Assembly: GCA_964465125.1 (NCBI GenBank)
Contig: CAYXIO010000028.1
Coordinates: 1-47,025, forward strand
Direction: 5' to 3'
Source: CAYOHG01 sp964465125
GTDB lineage: Bacteria; Planctomycetota; Phycisphaerae; UBA1845; Fen-1342
Length of the DNA: 47,025 bases
Part shown: one piece after another, positions 8,187 to 16,133 of the stretch
Numbering within the stretch: the stretch's first letter is position 1
Layout: the number at the start of each line of letters is the position of its first letter
Position numbers and translations under genes: made by a program
The notes under the pieces: model-generated
Told to the model about the DNA's origin: nothing
The model's database searches: none
Seen by the model: only the letters and a program-made list of their open reading frames with translations

Positions 8187-9962
8187 ATGCGTGTGAATCC
8201 TCCCTCGCTGGCGGAATCGCGGATCGACTCCTTCGTGCAGGCGCTGGGATCAGCTTCGCCGGCGCCCGGCGGCGGGGCGGCCGCGGCGCTGTGCGGAGCG
8301 CAGGCCGCGGCGCTGGGACTCAAGGCCTGCGCGCTGACCGTGGGAAAGCCGCGCTTCGCCGCGGTCGAGCCGCAGTTGCGGGAAGCGATGAACGCGCTTG
8401 GGCGCGCCCGCGACGCGTTCCTGCGCCTGATGGATGAGGATGCCGCCGCCTATGGCGAGCTGAACGCCGCGTTCCGGCTGGCGAAGTCGGAGCCGGGCCG
8501 GGCCGAGCGCATCGCACAGGCGGCGACGCTGGCGGCGATGGTGCCGCTCGAGGCGCTGGCCTTCGCCCGTCAGGTGCGCGCGCTGCTGGACCAGTGCGGT
8601 CCGGCGACCAATCCGCAACTGCACTCGGATGTTGCCGCCGGCCGGCACATGGCCGAATGCGCAGCGGCCGCCGCCGCGGAGAACGTGCGGGTCAACCTGC
8701 CTTGGGTGCCGGAAGCGCGCCGCGTCGCGATGGAGCGCGAGCTGGCGGCCGGCGGGCCCGAGCCCGCGGTGGAATCGGATGCGGCGGAGGACCGCACGGG
8801 TCCGCCGGCCCGCGGCTGGGTCTACCTGGACAACAACGCCAGCACGCCGCTGGATCCGCGCGTGCGGGCGTTGATGCATAGCCACCTGGAGGAGTGCTTT
8901 GGCAATCCGTCCAGCGCGCATCGCCTGGGGGCGCGCGTCGCCGCCGAGATCGAGCACGCCCGCTCGCAGGTGGCCGAGCTGATCGGGGCGAAGGCGAACG
9001 AGATTATCTTCACCAGCGGCGGCACCGAGGCGAACAACCTGGCGCTGCGCGGCCTGCTTGCGGCGCAGCCCGCCAAGCGCCACATCGTGATCTCGTCGAT
9101 CGAGCATCACGCGGTTCACGAGCCGGTGGAGGAACTGGCCCGGGCCGGTTACGAGGTCACGCACGTTGCGGTGGACGTCGCCGGCCGGCTCGATCTGGAC
9201 GGGCTCAAGGCCGCGCTCCGCGACGACACCGCGCTGCTCAGCATCATGCTGGCCAACAACGAGACCGGGGTCGTTCTGCCGGTGGCCGACGCAGCGCGGC
9301 TTGCGGCGGCGCGCGGCGTCCCGTTGCACACGGACGCGGTCAACGCGTTGGGCAAGGTTTCGGTTCGCGTGGACGAGCTGGGCGTGGCGGCACTCAGCCT
9401 CAGCGCGCACAAGATTCACGGCCCGAAAGGCGTCGGAGCGTTGTACGTCCGCAGGGACGTGCCATTCCGGCCGCCCCGGCTGGGCGGTCCGCAGGAACGC
9501 GATCATCGCGGCGGCACGCCGAATACGGCCGGAATCGTGGCGCTGGGCCTGGCGTGCGAGCTGCTGCGCACGTCGCCGCCGGAGACGAACGCACGAATGC
9601 GGCAGCAGCGCGATCGGCTGGAGCGGGGATTGCTCGAGCGCTGCGCGGGGGCGCAGGTCATTGGCTCCTACACGTCGCGCGTGCCCAATACGACCTGCAT
9701 CTGTTTCCCCGATCTCAGCGCCGAAGTCATCCTGATGCTGCTCAGCGAGCGCGGCGTATGCGCGTCCAGCGGCGCCGCCTGCGCCAGCGGCGCCAGCGAG
9801 ACCTCGCGCGTGCTGCGCGCCATGGGAGTGCCGCCTCGACTGGCGCGCGGGCAGGTGCGGCTGTCGTTGAGCCGGCTGACGTTGGACGACGAGGTCGACC
9901 GCGCCATGGAGCTGGTTGCGGAGGTGGTGGCGCGGCTGGCGGGCCAGGCGCAGTCGGGCTGA
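8187..9962 (+). CDS. Cyclodeaminase-domain / cysteine desulfurase fusion protein
   Basis: One uninterrupted frame encodes two enzymes. Residues about 5-185 are a formiminotransferase-cyclodeaminase C-terminal-like helical bundle (SPAPGGGAAAALCGAQAAALG; CGPATNPQLHSDVAAGRHMAE). Residues about 210-590 are a NifS/IscS-type class V aminotransferase (YLDNNASTPLDPRV, TSGGTEANNLALRG, SIEHHAVHEP, NNETG, HTDAVNALGK), with the PLP lysine in SAHKIHGPKG (Lys409) and the catalytic Cys in SSGAACASG (Cys532). Cyclodeaminases convert 5-formimino-THF to methenyl-THF and ammonia; the desulfurase makes persulfide sulfur from cysteine. The linker (about 190-210) is acidic and Pro-rich. GAGGAG at 8181-8186 touches the ATG and is 6 nt from the GTG at 8193, which may be the true start; upstream ATGs at 8115 and 8136 are also in frame. 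Confidence 0.9.
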   Translation: MRVNPPSLAESRIDSFVQALGSASPAPGGGAAAALCGAQAAALGLKACALTVGKPRFAAVEPQLREAMNALGRARDAFLRLMDEDAAAYGELNAAFRLAKSEPGRAERIAQAATLAAMVPLEALAFARQVRALLDQCGPATNPQLHSDVAAGRHMAECAAAAAAENVRVNLPWVPEARRVAMERELAAGGPEPAVESDAAEDRTGPPARGWVYLDNNASTPLDPRVRALMHSHLEECFGNPSSAHRLGARVAAEIEHARSQVAELIGAKANEIIFTSGGTEANNLALRGLLAAQPAKRHIVISSIEHHAVHEPVEELARAGYEVTHVAVDVAGRLDLDGLKAALRDDTALLSIMLANNETGVVLPVADAARLAAARGVPLHTDAVNALGKVSVRVDELGVAALSLSAHKIHGPKGVGALYVRRDVPFRPPRLGGPQERDHRGGTPNTAGIVALGLACELLRTSPPETNARMRQQRDRLERGLLERCAGAQVIGSYTSRVPNTTCICFPDLSAEVILMLLSERGVCASSGAACASGASETSRVLRAMGVPPRLARGQVRLSLSRLTLDDEVDRAMELVAEVVARLAGQAQSG

Positions 9963-10000
9963 AGGACTGAGGCGATTCGCAACGGGCCGGTGAATCAGCG

Positions 10001-10945
10001 TCAGCCGGGCGGCGTCCGCAGCGGATCGGCGGTTTCGTCATGGCCGCCGGGATGTGCGGCTTCGTGATCGGCCGGCTCGATGTGCGAAGTGATGTGCACG
10101 CGGTCTTCTGGAAACAGAGTCCGGACCGCCTCTTCAACCTGCGTGACCTGCTCGTGCGCTTTCTGAAGCGGGAGATTTCCGGGAACGAGCAGGTGCATGT
10201 CGATCCAGAGCTCCTCGTTGACGCGCCGGTGACGTACCTGGTGATAGTCCGCGAGCAGCCCCTTCTCGACACTGCCGCCCAGCTCGACGAGCAGCTTCTC
10301 GCTGACCTGCGGATCGACGCGGTCCATCAGCCCGAAGTACGCGCGGCGCATCAGGTCAAACCCGGTGACCATGATGTATCCGCCCAAGGCCAGCGCGGTG
10401 AGCGGGTCGAGCAGCTCGATGCCCGTGATCATCACCAGTCCGACGCCGAGGATCGCCGCGAGCGTGGTCCACATGTCGGAAAAAACGTGCCAACCGTTGG
10501 CGGTCACGATCAGCGAGTTGTGCTTTCGCCCGATTCGAACCAGCGCCGCGCCCAGCAGCAGGTTGATCGCGGCGAGAATCGCGGAAATGGCAAGAGCGGC
10601 CGAGAGGTTGCCGAGCTGGGACCCGAAACGCAGCGTCTGGACTCCGCTCGCGATGACCGCAAGTGACGCCGAGAACACCAGTGCGCCTTCGAACCCGGCG
10701 GAGAAGTACGCGATTCGACCGTGGCCGTAGGGGTGCGTCGCATCTGCGGGGCGATCGGCATACCAGAGGCTCAAGGCCGCCAGCCCGGTAGCGGCTCCAT
10801 GCACGACCGATTCCGCCGCATCCGCCAGGAGCGCCGTGCTGTTGCTGATCAAGTACGCCGACAGCTTGCCGATCAGCATGATCACGGAAGTCAGCAAACT
10901 GACCGTCATGACGACGCGACGCGGGTCGTTGCCGATCAACGCCAT
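10001..10945 (-). CDS. Cation diffusion facilitator (CDF) metal/proton antiporter
   Basis: A 314-aa CDF transporter from the ATG at 10945 (an in-frame TTG at 10981 would add 12 basic residues). Six membrane helices can be traced. Helix 2 carries STALLADAAESVVH and helix 5 carries GWHVFSDMWTTL, the His-x3-Asp pair of the transport site; HPYGHGRIAYFSAGFE is the conserved loop between helices 2 and 3. The cytoplasmic C-terminal domain (about residues 205-300) includes YHQVRHRRVNEELWIDMHLLVPGNLPL and ends in VHITSHIEP with a His-rich tail, typical metal-sensing features. Family members export Zn2+, Fe2+, Mn2+ or Co2+ from the cytoplasm; the metal cannot be assigned. It is convergent with the fusion gene, 38 bp apart. 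Confidence 0.93.
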   Translation of the reverse strand: MALIGNDPRRVVMTVSLLTSVIMLIGKLSAYLISNSTALLADAAESVVHGAATGLAALSLWYADRPADATHPYGHGRIAYFSAGFEGALVFSASLAVIASGVQTLRFGSQLGNLSAALAISAILAAINLLLGAALVRIGRKHNSLIVTANGWHVFSDMWTTLAAILGVGLVMITGIELLDPLTALALGGYIMVTGFDLMRRAYFGLMDRVDPQVSEKLLVELGGSVEKGLLADYHQVRHRRVNEELWIDMHLLVPGNLPLQKAHEQVTQVEEAVRTLFPEDRVHITSHIEPADHEAAHPGGHDETADPLRTPPG

Positions 10946-11020
10946 AGACTGCTCTTTACGTCCGCGGCGCGGTTTTCTCAAGCACGAGCGCAGGAAGACG
11001 CGCGGCTCCGCCCTCGGCGT

Positions 11021-11653
11021 TCACCCGGGCGCGAACCCGCTGTGAATCCGCGCGCCGACCGGCTGCCTCCGAATGACCGATGCTTCATACTCCAGCCAGC
11101 GCTCCCAGCACTGCTCGACGTTGCCGCACCCGGGAACCTGCCGCGCCAACTCGACGAAAGTCAGGTAGTGCCCCTTTTCCGACGACCACAGCCCGCGAAA
11201 CAGCTTACGGATCGGCGTGTCGTCGCAGGCCGCCGCCAGCAGCGCAAAGCGCTCGCAGGAGCGAATCTCGATCAGCGCCGAGACCAGCAGCCGGTCCACC
11301 AGCTCGCGCGGGCCCTCGCCGCGCCGCACGCGCTCGCGAAGCAGGTTGGCGTACGGATTGCGATGCATCTTGGTCAGCATCCCGCCGCGCTGTGCCAACA
11401 GCCGGCAAACCAGCGCCAGGTGCTCGATTTCGTCGCGCGCGACCGCGGTGACGCGCTGCACCCAGTAGGGAGGCGGATCGGGGTCCGGCCAGCGCGTCAC
11501 CAGCTCCAGCGCGTTGCTGGCCGCCTTTCGCTCCAGGTGAGCATGGTCGTTGAGCAGCACCAGCGGATCGCGCAGCGGTCGCGCCGCCCATTCCGGCGGC
11601 GTCGCGTAGTGCAGGGGCAATTCCGACAGCTCGCGGAACAGGCTCTCTGACAT
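11021..11653 (-). CDS. miaE: tRNA-(ms2io6A)-hydroxylase MiaE
   Basis: A 210-aa ferritin-like diiron protein. The ligand set is visible in order: Glu41 (HLERKAASNAL), Glu75 and His78 (RDEIEHLALV), Glu129 (ALIEIRSCER), and Glu159 and His162 (SSEKGHYLTF). MiaE hydroxylates the isopentenyl side chain of ms2i6A37 in tRNA using O2. The N-terminus LPLHYATPPEW and the length match the family. No miaA or miaB is in the window. It lies 30 bp downstream of the secreted protein gene on the same strand, so the two may be co-transcribed. Confidence 0.92.
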   Translation of the reverse strand: MSESLFRELSELPLHYATPPEWAARPLRDPLVLLNDHAHLERKAASNALELVTRWPDPDPPPYWVQRVTAVARDEIEHLALVCRLLAQRGGMLTKMHRNPYANLLRERVRRGEGPRELVDRLLVSALIEIRSCERFALLAAACDDTPIRKLFRGLWSSEKGHYLTFVELARQVPGCGNVEQCWERWLEYEASVIRRQPVGARIHSGFAPG

Positions 11654-11683
11654 ACCGGGTCTCGACTTGCCGACGGCGCGGGC

Positions 11684-13147
11684 CTACGGTGGGGGATGAA
11701 TGCGGCGCAGGGCCGCATCCCGCCGCGCGCCGAAGCGCGCCTCGATCGCTGCGGCGTCGCAGCGCTGCAAGGTCTCTCCGGGCCGCTCCTGGCGGAGCAG
11801 GTTGCCGTACGCATCCACAAACTGAATCGACAGCGGCGCGAAGCCGCGGCGCAGCTCGAACGCCTTGGCGCGCTGGTCTCCGCCGCCGGGCAGCGGCCGC
11901 TCACCCAGCGGCGCGAGCTTGACGGGAACGAGGCCGCCCGTTTTCCAATCGAGGACCTGGAATCCCGGCAGCGGGTCCGGCTGGTCGATCAGCAGGGCCG
12001 GCAGCAGTCGAGCCCAGGCCTGGGAAAGATACGCGTCGCTAAGCGCGAGCGGCCGGCTGGGAGCACGCTCGGCCCGCGGCGTGGTCGGCAGCACGCAGGC
12101 GATGAGCACGTCGCCCTCGCGGATGCACTGCTCGTGGGTGCGCTGCACCGGGGCGCCCGGTTCCGCCGGCACGACACACACGACCCGCTCAGCGAGGTCG
12201 GTGGCGCCGTCGAGGCTGGCGAACAGGTCGAGCGTTTCGTAGCGGGCTTGCCCCTCGTGGCCGAACTCCCAACGCTTCTCGCGGACGCGCAGTCCTTCCT
12301 TGGGGCGCGCCCGGGCGCCGGGGCGCGTCAGCGGCTCGAGATCGCGGCTGAACTGTCGGGAAACGAATCCGACGGGTTTGTGCTCGACCTCCAGCGCGTA
12401 ATGAAGCTCCTGGGTATCGATGCGAAGTTCGCGTGCGGCGCGTTGCAGCCGACCGTCCGCGAGGAACAGCCGTCCGCGTGCCGTCGCGGCCCGCAACGCC
12501 TCGGCCACCAGCGGGTCATAGCGAACCTGAAGGCTGCGGATGGTCTCGGTGAGCAGGGCCGGCGCCGCCGGCGCCGCTTCGGGCGCGGACGCGTCCGAAG
12601 AACCCGCGCCACCCAACTGCGCGAGGCTCAGAACCCACCGCAGCCCGGAGTCGAGCTCGACGCAGTAATACCAGGTCGTGAGCCGCGTCGGTCCGGACTC
12701 CGTCGTCAGCGAACCAGCGACGCGGACGAATGCCGCTGGACGCAGGGCGGACGAGTCGGTCCATGCGTGCGCTGAGGTCACTCCCGGCGTCGCGCGGAGC
12801 TGCCCCGCGAAGAAATCGAGCCAGTTCGGGAACGGCTGGGGCCGCGCTTGCTCAAATACCATGATCTGCATGCTGACGCCGGCGTCGGCGCTGCGCGCCC
12901 GCGCGACCCCGGAGGCCCGCGATGGGCCGGAGAACGGCGAGGCGTCGACGACCCAGCTTTCGGGAAAGGTCAAATCGAAGCCGAACGCGTCGTCGTGAAG
13001 CGTGAATGTCGAGGCGGACTCCGGTTTCGGTGTGGGCTCCTGCGATCTTGCCGCCCGGGCGAACGCCAGACCGAACACAAACCCCACCGCCAGCAGGATT
13101 CCGCCGTGCTGCCGTCGCCGACTCATTTGCACTTCTTGCTCGCGCAT
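11684..13147 (-). CDS. Secreted protein of unknown function
   Basis: A 487-aa protein. The N-terminus has a basic region and a hydrophobic core (GILLAVGFVFGLAFA, about residues 16-30) ending in ARAARSQ, which fits a signal peptide. The mature part starts with FTLHDDAFGFDLTFPESWVVD, resembling the beta-rich start of PsbP-like or lipoprotein-type domains in other secreted proteins. The middle (about 200-330) is predicted to be mixed helix and strand, and the C-terminus includes DAYGNLLRQERPGETLQRC. I recognise no enzyme motif. An ATG at 13126 (residue 8) is an alternative start. TACAAT lies 8 nt upstream of the first ATG. Confidence 0.7.
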   Translation of the reverse strand: MREQEVQMSRRRQHGGILLAVGFVFGLAFARAARSQEPTPKPESASTFTLHDDAFGFDLTFPESWVVDASPFSGPSRASGVARARSADAGVSMQIMVFEQARPQPFPNWLDFFAGQLRATPGVTSAHAWTDSSALRPAAFVRVAGSLTTESGPTRLTTWYYCVELDSGLRWVLSLAQLGGAGSSDASAPEAAPAAPALLTETIRSLQVRYDPLVAEALRAATARGRLFLADGRLQRAARELRIDTQELHYALEVEHKPVGFVSRQFSRDLEPLTRPGARARPKEGLRVREKRWEFGHEGQARYETLDLFASLDGATDLAERVVCVVPAEPGAPVQRTHEQCIREGDVLIACVLPTTPRAERAPSRPLALSDAYLSQAWARLLPALLIDQPDPLPGFQVLDWKTGGLVPVKLAPLGERPLPGGGDQRAKAFELRRGFAPLSIQFVDAYGNLLRQERPGETLQRCDAAAIEARFGARRDAALRRIHPPP

Positions 13148-13155
13148 GATCCGTC

Positions 13156-13161
13156 ATTGTA
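13156..13161 (-). promoter_or_regulatory. Putative -10 element for the secreted protein gene
   Basis: TACAAT on the minus strand ends 8 nt before the ATG at 13147, a spacing that implies a leaderless or nearly leaderless mRNA. No -35 match. Confidence 0.35.
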
Positions 13162-13221
13162 GAGCAGTCCGCGTTTGCGGCCATCGGCCCCTCTCAAGTA
13201 AGCTCCTCAGCCACGCGGCGC

Positions 13222-13279
13222 CACCGGTTGGAAACCGGTGCCACATGGCTGAGATCACCGGTTGGAGACCGGTGCCACA
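13222..13279. repeat. Two near-identical palindromic repeat units
   Basis: Two 24-bp copies (13222-13245 and 13256-13279) differ at one base and start 34 bp apart. The core is an inverted repeat, CACCGGTT-GGA-AACCGGTG, followed by CCACA. The second copy has GGAGACC in place of GGAAACC, which weakens its dyad slightly. They lie between divergent genes. They look like a dispersed genomic palindrome (REP-like), possibly a fold-back RNA or a protein-binding site. Confidence 0.85.
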
Positions 13280-13324
13280 GAACGAGCTTACCTGCCGCGC
13301 GGTGCGCGCGTGGAGACTCCGGCT

Positions 13325-14524
13325 GTGCACGAGTTTGCGTTCGGCCCCCCCTTCGAGAGCGTCTGGTTGCAGGTCTGGTTCTGGATCACACTGTTCCTGG
13401 CACCGATCTGGCTGCGCCGGCACATCGATCTCTGGCGCGGACGCAACGAGCCGGTTCTGCAACCTGATGAGCCCGGTCCGCCGGACACTCCGAGCGTCTC
13501 GTTCCTCGTGGCCGCCCGCGATGAAGAGCCTAATATTGCCCGCTGCGTCGAGGGACTGCTGCGGCAGGACTACCCGCGCCTTCAGCTCATCGTGATCAAC
13601 GACCGCAGCAGCGACCGGACCGGCGCGATCATCGATCAGCTTGCCGCCGGCGATTCACGCCTGACCGCGCTGCACGTCCGCCGCGTGCGCGAGGGCTGGT
13701 TTGGCAAGAACAACGCGATGCAGGACGGGATCGAGCACGCCACCGGCGAGTGGCTGTGCTTCTCGGATGCCGATTGCACCTACGATTCCCCGCGGCTGCT
13801 GAGCTCCGCGATGCGGTTCGCGCAGCGCGAGGGTGTGGACTTTCTCTCGGTGCTGCCGCTGCTCGAGGCGCGCACCTTCTGGGAACGCGTGGTTCAGCCC
13901 GTCGCCGGCGCGATCATGGTTTTCTGGTTCCCGCCGCACAAGGTCAACGACCCGCGCTGTCCGCACGCCTACGCCAACGGCGCGTTCATGCTGATGTCTC
14001 GCTCGGCGTACGAGCGCCTGGGTGGGCACGAGCCGGTCCGGGCGACGCTGAACGAGGACATGCACCTGGCCCGTCGCGCGAAGCAGGCCGGGCTGCGGCT
14101 GCGCGCCATCCGCGGCGGAACGCAGTACCGGGTTCGCATGTACACGGGCTTCTGGCAAATCTGGCGGGGCTGGAGCCGCATTTTCTACGGCTGCCTCGGC
14201 ACGCTGCCGCGGCTGTTGGCCAGCGTCGCGATGCTGGCGATCTTCAGCGTTTCCCCGTACCTGACCCTGCTGGTCTCGCCGCTGGCCGGATCCGGCTGGG
14301 CGTGGCTGGCGGGTGCGGCGGCGGCTGCTATCGTCTCGCAGCAATCGATTCTGTGGGGCTTCTACCACGTTACGGGCAACGGCCGGGCCTGGGCGCTAAC
14401 CTACCCGCTGGGTGCCGCCGTCTGCCTTGGGATGACGATCGGGTCCATTCGCCGGCTGGCCGGCGCCACGACGACCTGGCGCGGCAGCGCGTATCGAGGC
14501 GGCGCGCAAGCTTCCGCGAGTTGA
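13325..14524 (+). CDS. Family 2 glycosyltransferase, membrane-anchored
   Basis: A 399-aa protein with an N-terminal membrane helix (about residues 12-30), a GT-A domain and three C-terminal membrane helices (about 300-390). The GT-A motifs are SFLVAARDEEPNIARC, INDRSSDRTG (residues 91-100), FSDADCTY with the DxD metal site at 148-150, LNEDMHLARRAKQAG (catalytic ED) and QIWRGWSR, a Q/RxxRW-like motif near the membrane. This layout is shared by HpnB-like hopanoid-associated and carotenoid glycosyltransferases and by processive GT2 enzymes; the acceptor is not determined. Start: GTG at 13325, with GGAG 9 nt upstream; GTG at 13310 is also possible. It stands alone between the palindromic repeats and the lexA regulatory interval. 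Confidence 0.85.
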   Translation: MHEFAFGPPFESVWLQVWFWITLFLAPIWLRRHIDLWRGRNEPVLQPDEPGPPDTPSVSFLVAARDEEPNIARCVEGLLRQDYPRLQLIVINDRSSDRTGAIIDQLAAGDSRLTALHVRRVREGWFGKNNAMQDGIEHATGEWLCFSDADCTYDSPRLLSSAMRFAQREGVDFLSVLPLLEARTFWERVVQPVAGAIMVFWFPPHKVNDPRCPHAYANGAFMLMSRSAYERLGGHEPVRATLNEDMHLARRAKQAGLRLRAIRGGTQYRVRMYTGFWQIWRGWSRIFYGCLGTLPRLLASVAMLAIFSVSPYLTLLVSPLAGSGWAWLAGAAAAAIVSQQSILWGFYHVTGNGRAWALTYPLGAAVCLGMTIGSIRRLAGATTTWRGSAYRGGAQASAS

Positions 14525-14705
14525 GGCGCCGGGGTGCTCGGCGCCAAGCCGCGTCACGTCCCCCATGCATCCGTCCGATGGCAGTCTGGAAGAGGCTGGG
14601 CAAGGTGGCGGTATTCCCAGACTTGACCGCCCCCGCTCCATCGTTTCACCGGACGACTCCTGACACTACAGGCGGTGGTGGACGCGGTGGCCACTGACCG
14701 GCGAC

Positions 14706-14732
14706 TTGAAACGATTCGACCGTAACTATAAT
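14706..14732 (+). promoter_or_regulatory. Putative sigma-70 promoter (TTGAAA-N15-TATAAT)
   Basis: TTGAAA at 14706-14711 and a perfect TATAAT at 14727-14732, with a short 15-bp spacer, in an AT-rich patch. No annotated gene begins immediately downstream except a 38-codon ORF with an ATG at 14742. Confidence 0.4.
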
Positions 14733-14896
14733 TATTGCAGAATGTTGCGATTCTCGCCGCGCTCGTGGCGGTTGGGTGTGGTGCGGGTGTTGTATCGACC
14801 TCCCAGCGCGGGTGACAGCACAATCTGTGGGGGGCGTGTCGTGGTTGAGCATCATTGAATCGTACCGAAAATCGTCCAAAAATCATGTCGCCGTTC

Positions 14897-14924
14897 TTGA
14901 CAGTGTCATGAGTTAGGTTATTAT
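14897..14924 (+). promoter_or_regulatory. Strong promoter with overlapping palindrome upstream of the lexA locus
   Basis: TTGACA (14897-14902), 16-bp spacer, TATTAT (14919-14924). The perfect palindrome TGACA-G-TGTCA (14898-14908) overlaps the -35 box, an ideal position for a repressor. The downstream ORF at 14977 and lexA are the obvious targets, so the palindrome is a candidate LexA-type operator; the phylum's LexA site is not something I can confirm from sequence. Confidence 0.55.
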
Positions 14925-14976
14925 TCGCATAGACCGCGACGGATCGCGGAGAGAGCCATCGCAAGGGAGTGCCGTC

Positions 14977-15621
14977 ATGCTCCGAATCCTGCGCGACAGC
15001 GGACGTGGCCTGTGTATCCTGGGGCCCGGGGGCGATTTCCTGAAGGAAGTGGCTCCTTCCCGTCCCGGCTTGCGTCGCCTAACCGCCACGCCGACCGACC
15101 AGGCCAGCGTTGTCGACCTCGCCCATCGCCTCGGCCAGCGCCTGCGCGGCGAGTTGCTGCCGAACGGTCGTCGGGTCAGCAGGTCCGTTGTCGGCGGGGG
15201 AACGGTTGCGAGGCCGCGGCTCAAGGCGCACTCGGGAGGGGAGCGCCTCAGTGCGGGCGAACAGCCTGCCGCGGACCTCGATGCGGTCGGTTCGGAATCC
15301 GATCGGTTGGCCTGGGAGGCTTCCAAGCAGGCGCTTCCGCCGGTAATTTTCGGGTCGCTAAGCGCCTTTCTGAACGAGGAGTGGACCGATGCCACGCGGG
15401 AAGTCCAAGAGTCGGCCGGCCTCGCTCACGCCGAAGCAGCTTCGGGTGCTGACGTTCATTCGCGACTTCACGAACGCGCGCGGGTACGCCCCGACGATGC
15501 AGGAGTTGGCGGACGACTTCGGCGTCAGCAAGGTGACCGTGTTCGAGCACATCGCCGCACTTCAACGGAAGGGCTACCTGGAGCGCTCGCGACACAAGGC
15601 ACGCTCTTTGCAACTTTGTGA
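14977..15621 (+). CDS. Uncharacterised ORF (214 codons) overlapping the start of lexA
   Basis: This frame starts at an ATG preceded by GGGAG with 7-nt spacing and lies about 50 nt downstream of a strong promoter. The first 137 codons, before lexA, read like normal coding sequence for this genome, with mostly C or G in third positions. The frame continues 233 nt into lexA in another reading frame; the part inside lexA is Arg/Ala-rich and may be read-through by chance. No known domain is recognised. Either it is a genuine gene overlapping lexA, a leader ORF whose translation affects lexA, or a decayed gene. Confidence in protein production is limited. Confidence 0.4.
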   Translation: MLRILRDSGRGLCILGPGGDFLKEVAPSRPGLRRLTATPTDQASVVDLAHRLGQRLRGELLPNGRRVSRSVVGGGTVARPRLKAHSGGERLSAGEQPAADLDAVGSESDRLAWEASKQALPPVIFGSLSAFLNEEWTDATREVQESAGLAHAEAASGADVHSRLHERARVRPDDAGVGGRLRRQQGDRVRAHRRTSTEGLPGALATQGTLFATL

Positions 15622-16018
15622 CTCTTTCGAATTCCCGGATGAGCGTCCGACGCGCCTGCCGCTGGTCGGCACCATCGCCGCCGGGCGGCCGATCGAAGCG
15701 ATTGAAAACCGCGAGGTGCTCGACCTTGAGGAGCTGTTCGTTTCGCCGTTCGGCAACTTCGTGCTGCGCGTCCGCGGCGACAGCATGGCGGGCGACAACA
15801 TCTGCGACGGCGATTTCGTCATCGTCGAGAAGCGCGAAGTCGCCCGCGACGGAGACATGGTCGTGGCCCTGGTCGAGGGTCAGGATGCCACGTTGAAGCG
15901 CTTCTTCAAGACGAAGCACGGCATTCGCCTCGAAGCCTCCAATCCCGCCTACGAGCCGATCATCGCCCATGACGTGCAGATTCAGGGCGTCGTGGTCGGG
16001 GTGTTGCGGCGGTTCTAG
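15389..16018 (+). CDS. lexA: SOS repressor LexA
   Basis: A 209-aa LexA. The N-terminal winged helix-turn-helix spans about residues 11-72 (LTPKQLRVLTFIRDFTNARGYAPT; ELADDFGVSKVTVFEHIAAL). The self-cleavage bond is Ala98-Gly99 in GTIAAGRPI. The serine-lysine dyad is Ser132 (RGDSM) and Lys170 (DATLKRFF), so RecA-stimulated autocleavage should be intact. It represses DNA-damage genes and probably itself. The start is fixed by GAGGAG 7 nt before the ATG. The first residues (MPRGKSKSRPAS) form a basic extension before the HTH. A 214-codon ORF overlaps its 5' third in another frame, and the only good promoter lies near 14900. Confidence 0.95.
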   Translation: MPRGKSKSRPASLTPKQLRVLTFIRDFTNARGYAPTMQELADDFGVSKVTVFEHIAALQRKGYLERSRHKARSLQLCDSFEFPDERPTRLPLVGTIAAGRPIEAIENREVLDLEELFVSPFGNFVLRVRGDSMAGDNICDGDFVIVEKREVARDGDMVVALVEGQDATLKRFFKTKHGIRLEASNPAYEPIIAHDVQIQGVVVGVLRRF

Positions 16019-16069
16019 CGCGGCGAGCGAAGTAGCCATCGGTCCCATTCGCTCGTTGTTCGAGTTTTT

Positions 16070-16090
16070 GCGCCCTGCGCCCTGCGCCCC
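16070..16090. repeat. Three tandem 7-bp repeats
   Basis: GCGCCCT, GCGCCCT, GCGCCCC in direct succession in the 115-bp gap between the convergent lexA and HTH-protein genes. A short simple repeat, possibly length-variable; no function is seen. Confidence 0.6.
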
Positions 16091-16133
16091 GCGTCCGGCT
16101 GCATTCGCCGGCGCAGGCGCGCGTCAGCAAGAT

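Larger units (their letters stand above)
14525..14976. other. Intergenic interval with AT-richer promoter region before the lexA locus
   Basis: About 450 bp with no convincing gene. Just after the GT2 stop there is a dyad (two GGCGCC boxes 9 nt apart, no T tract). Two tiny ORFs (14579-14698, 39 aa; 14742-14858, 38 aa) have no support. From about 14700 to 14935 the base composition drops well below the surrounding GC level, and two promoter-like sequences are found there. A transcript starting at the first would run about 200 nt before the second, so a small RNA is possible but unproven. Confidence 0.5.

Noticed and set aside
8250..9506. A 418-codon minus-strand open frame
   Set aside because: Antisense to the cyclodeaminase-desulfurase fusion, with no domain.
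15621..16018. A lexA-imuA-imuB-dnaE2 mutagenesis cassette
   Set aside because: lexA is followed only by a convergent small HTH gene; no polymerase genes are present.
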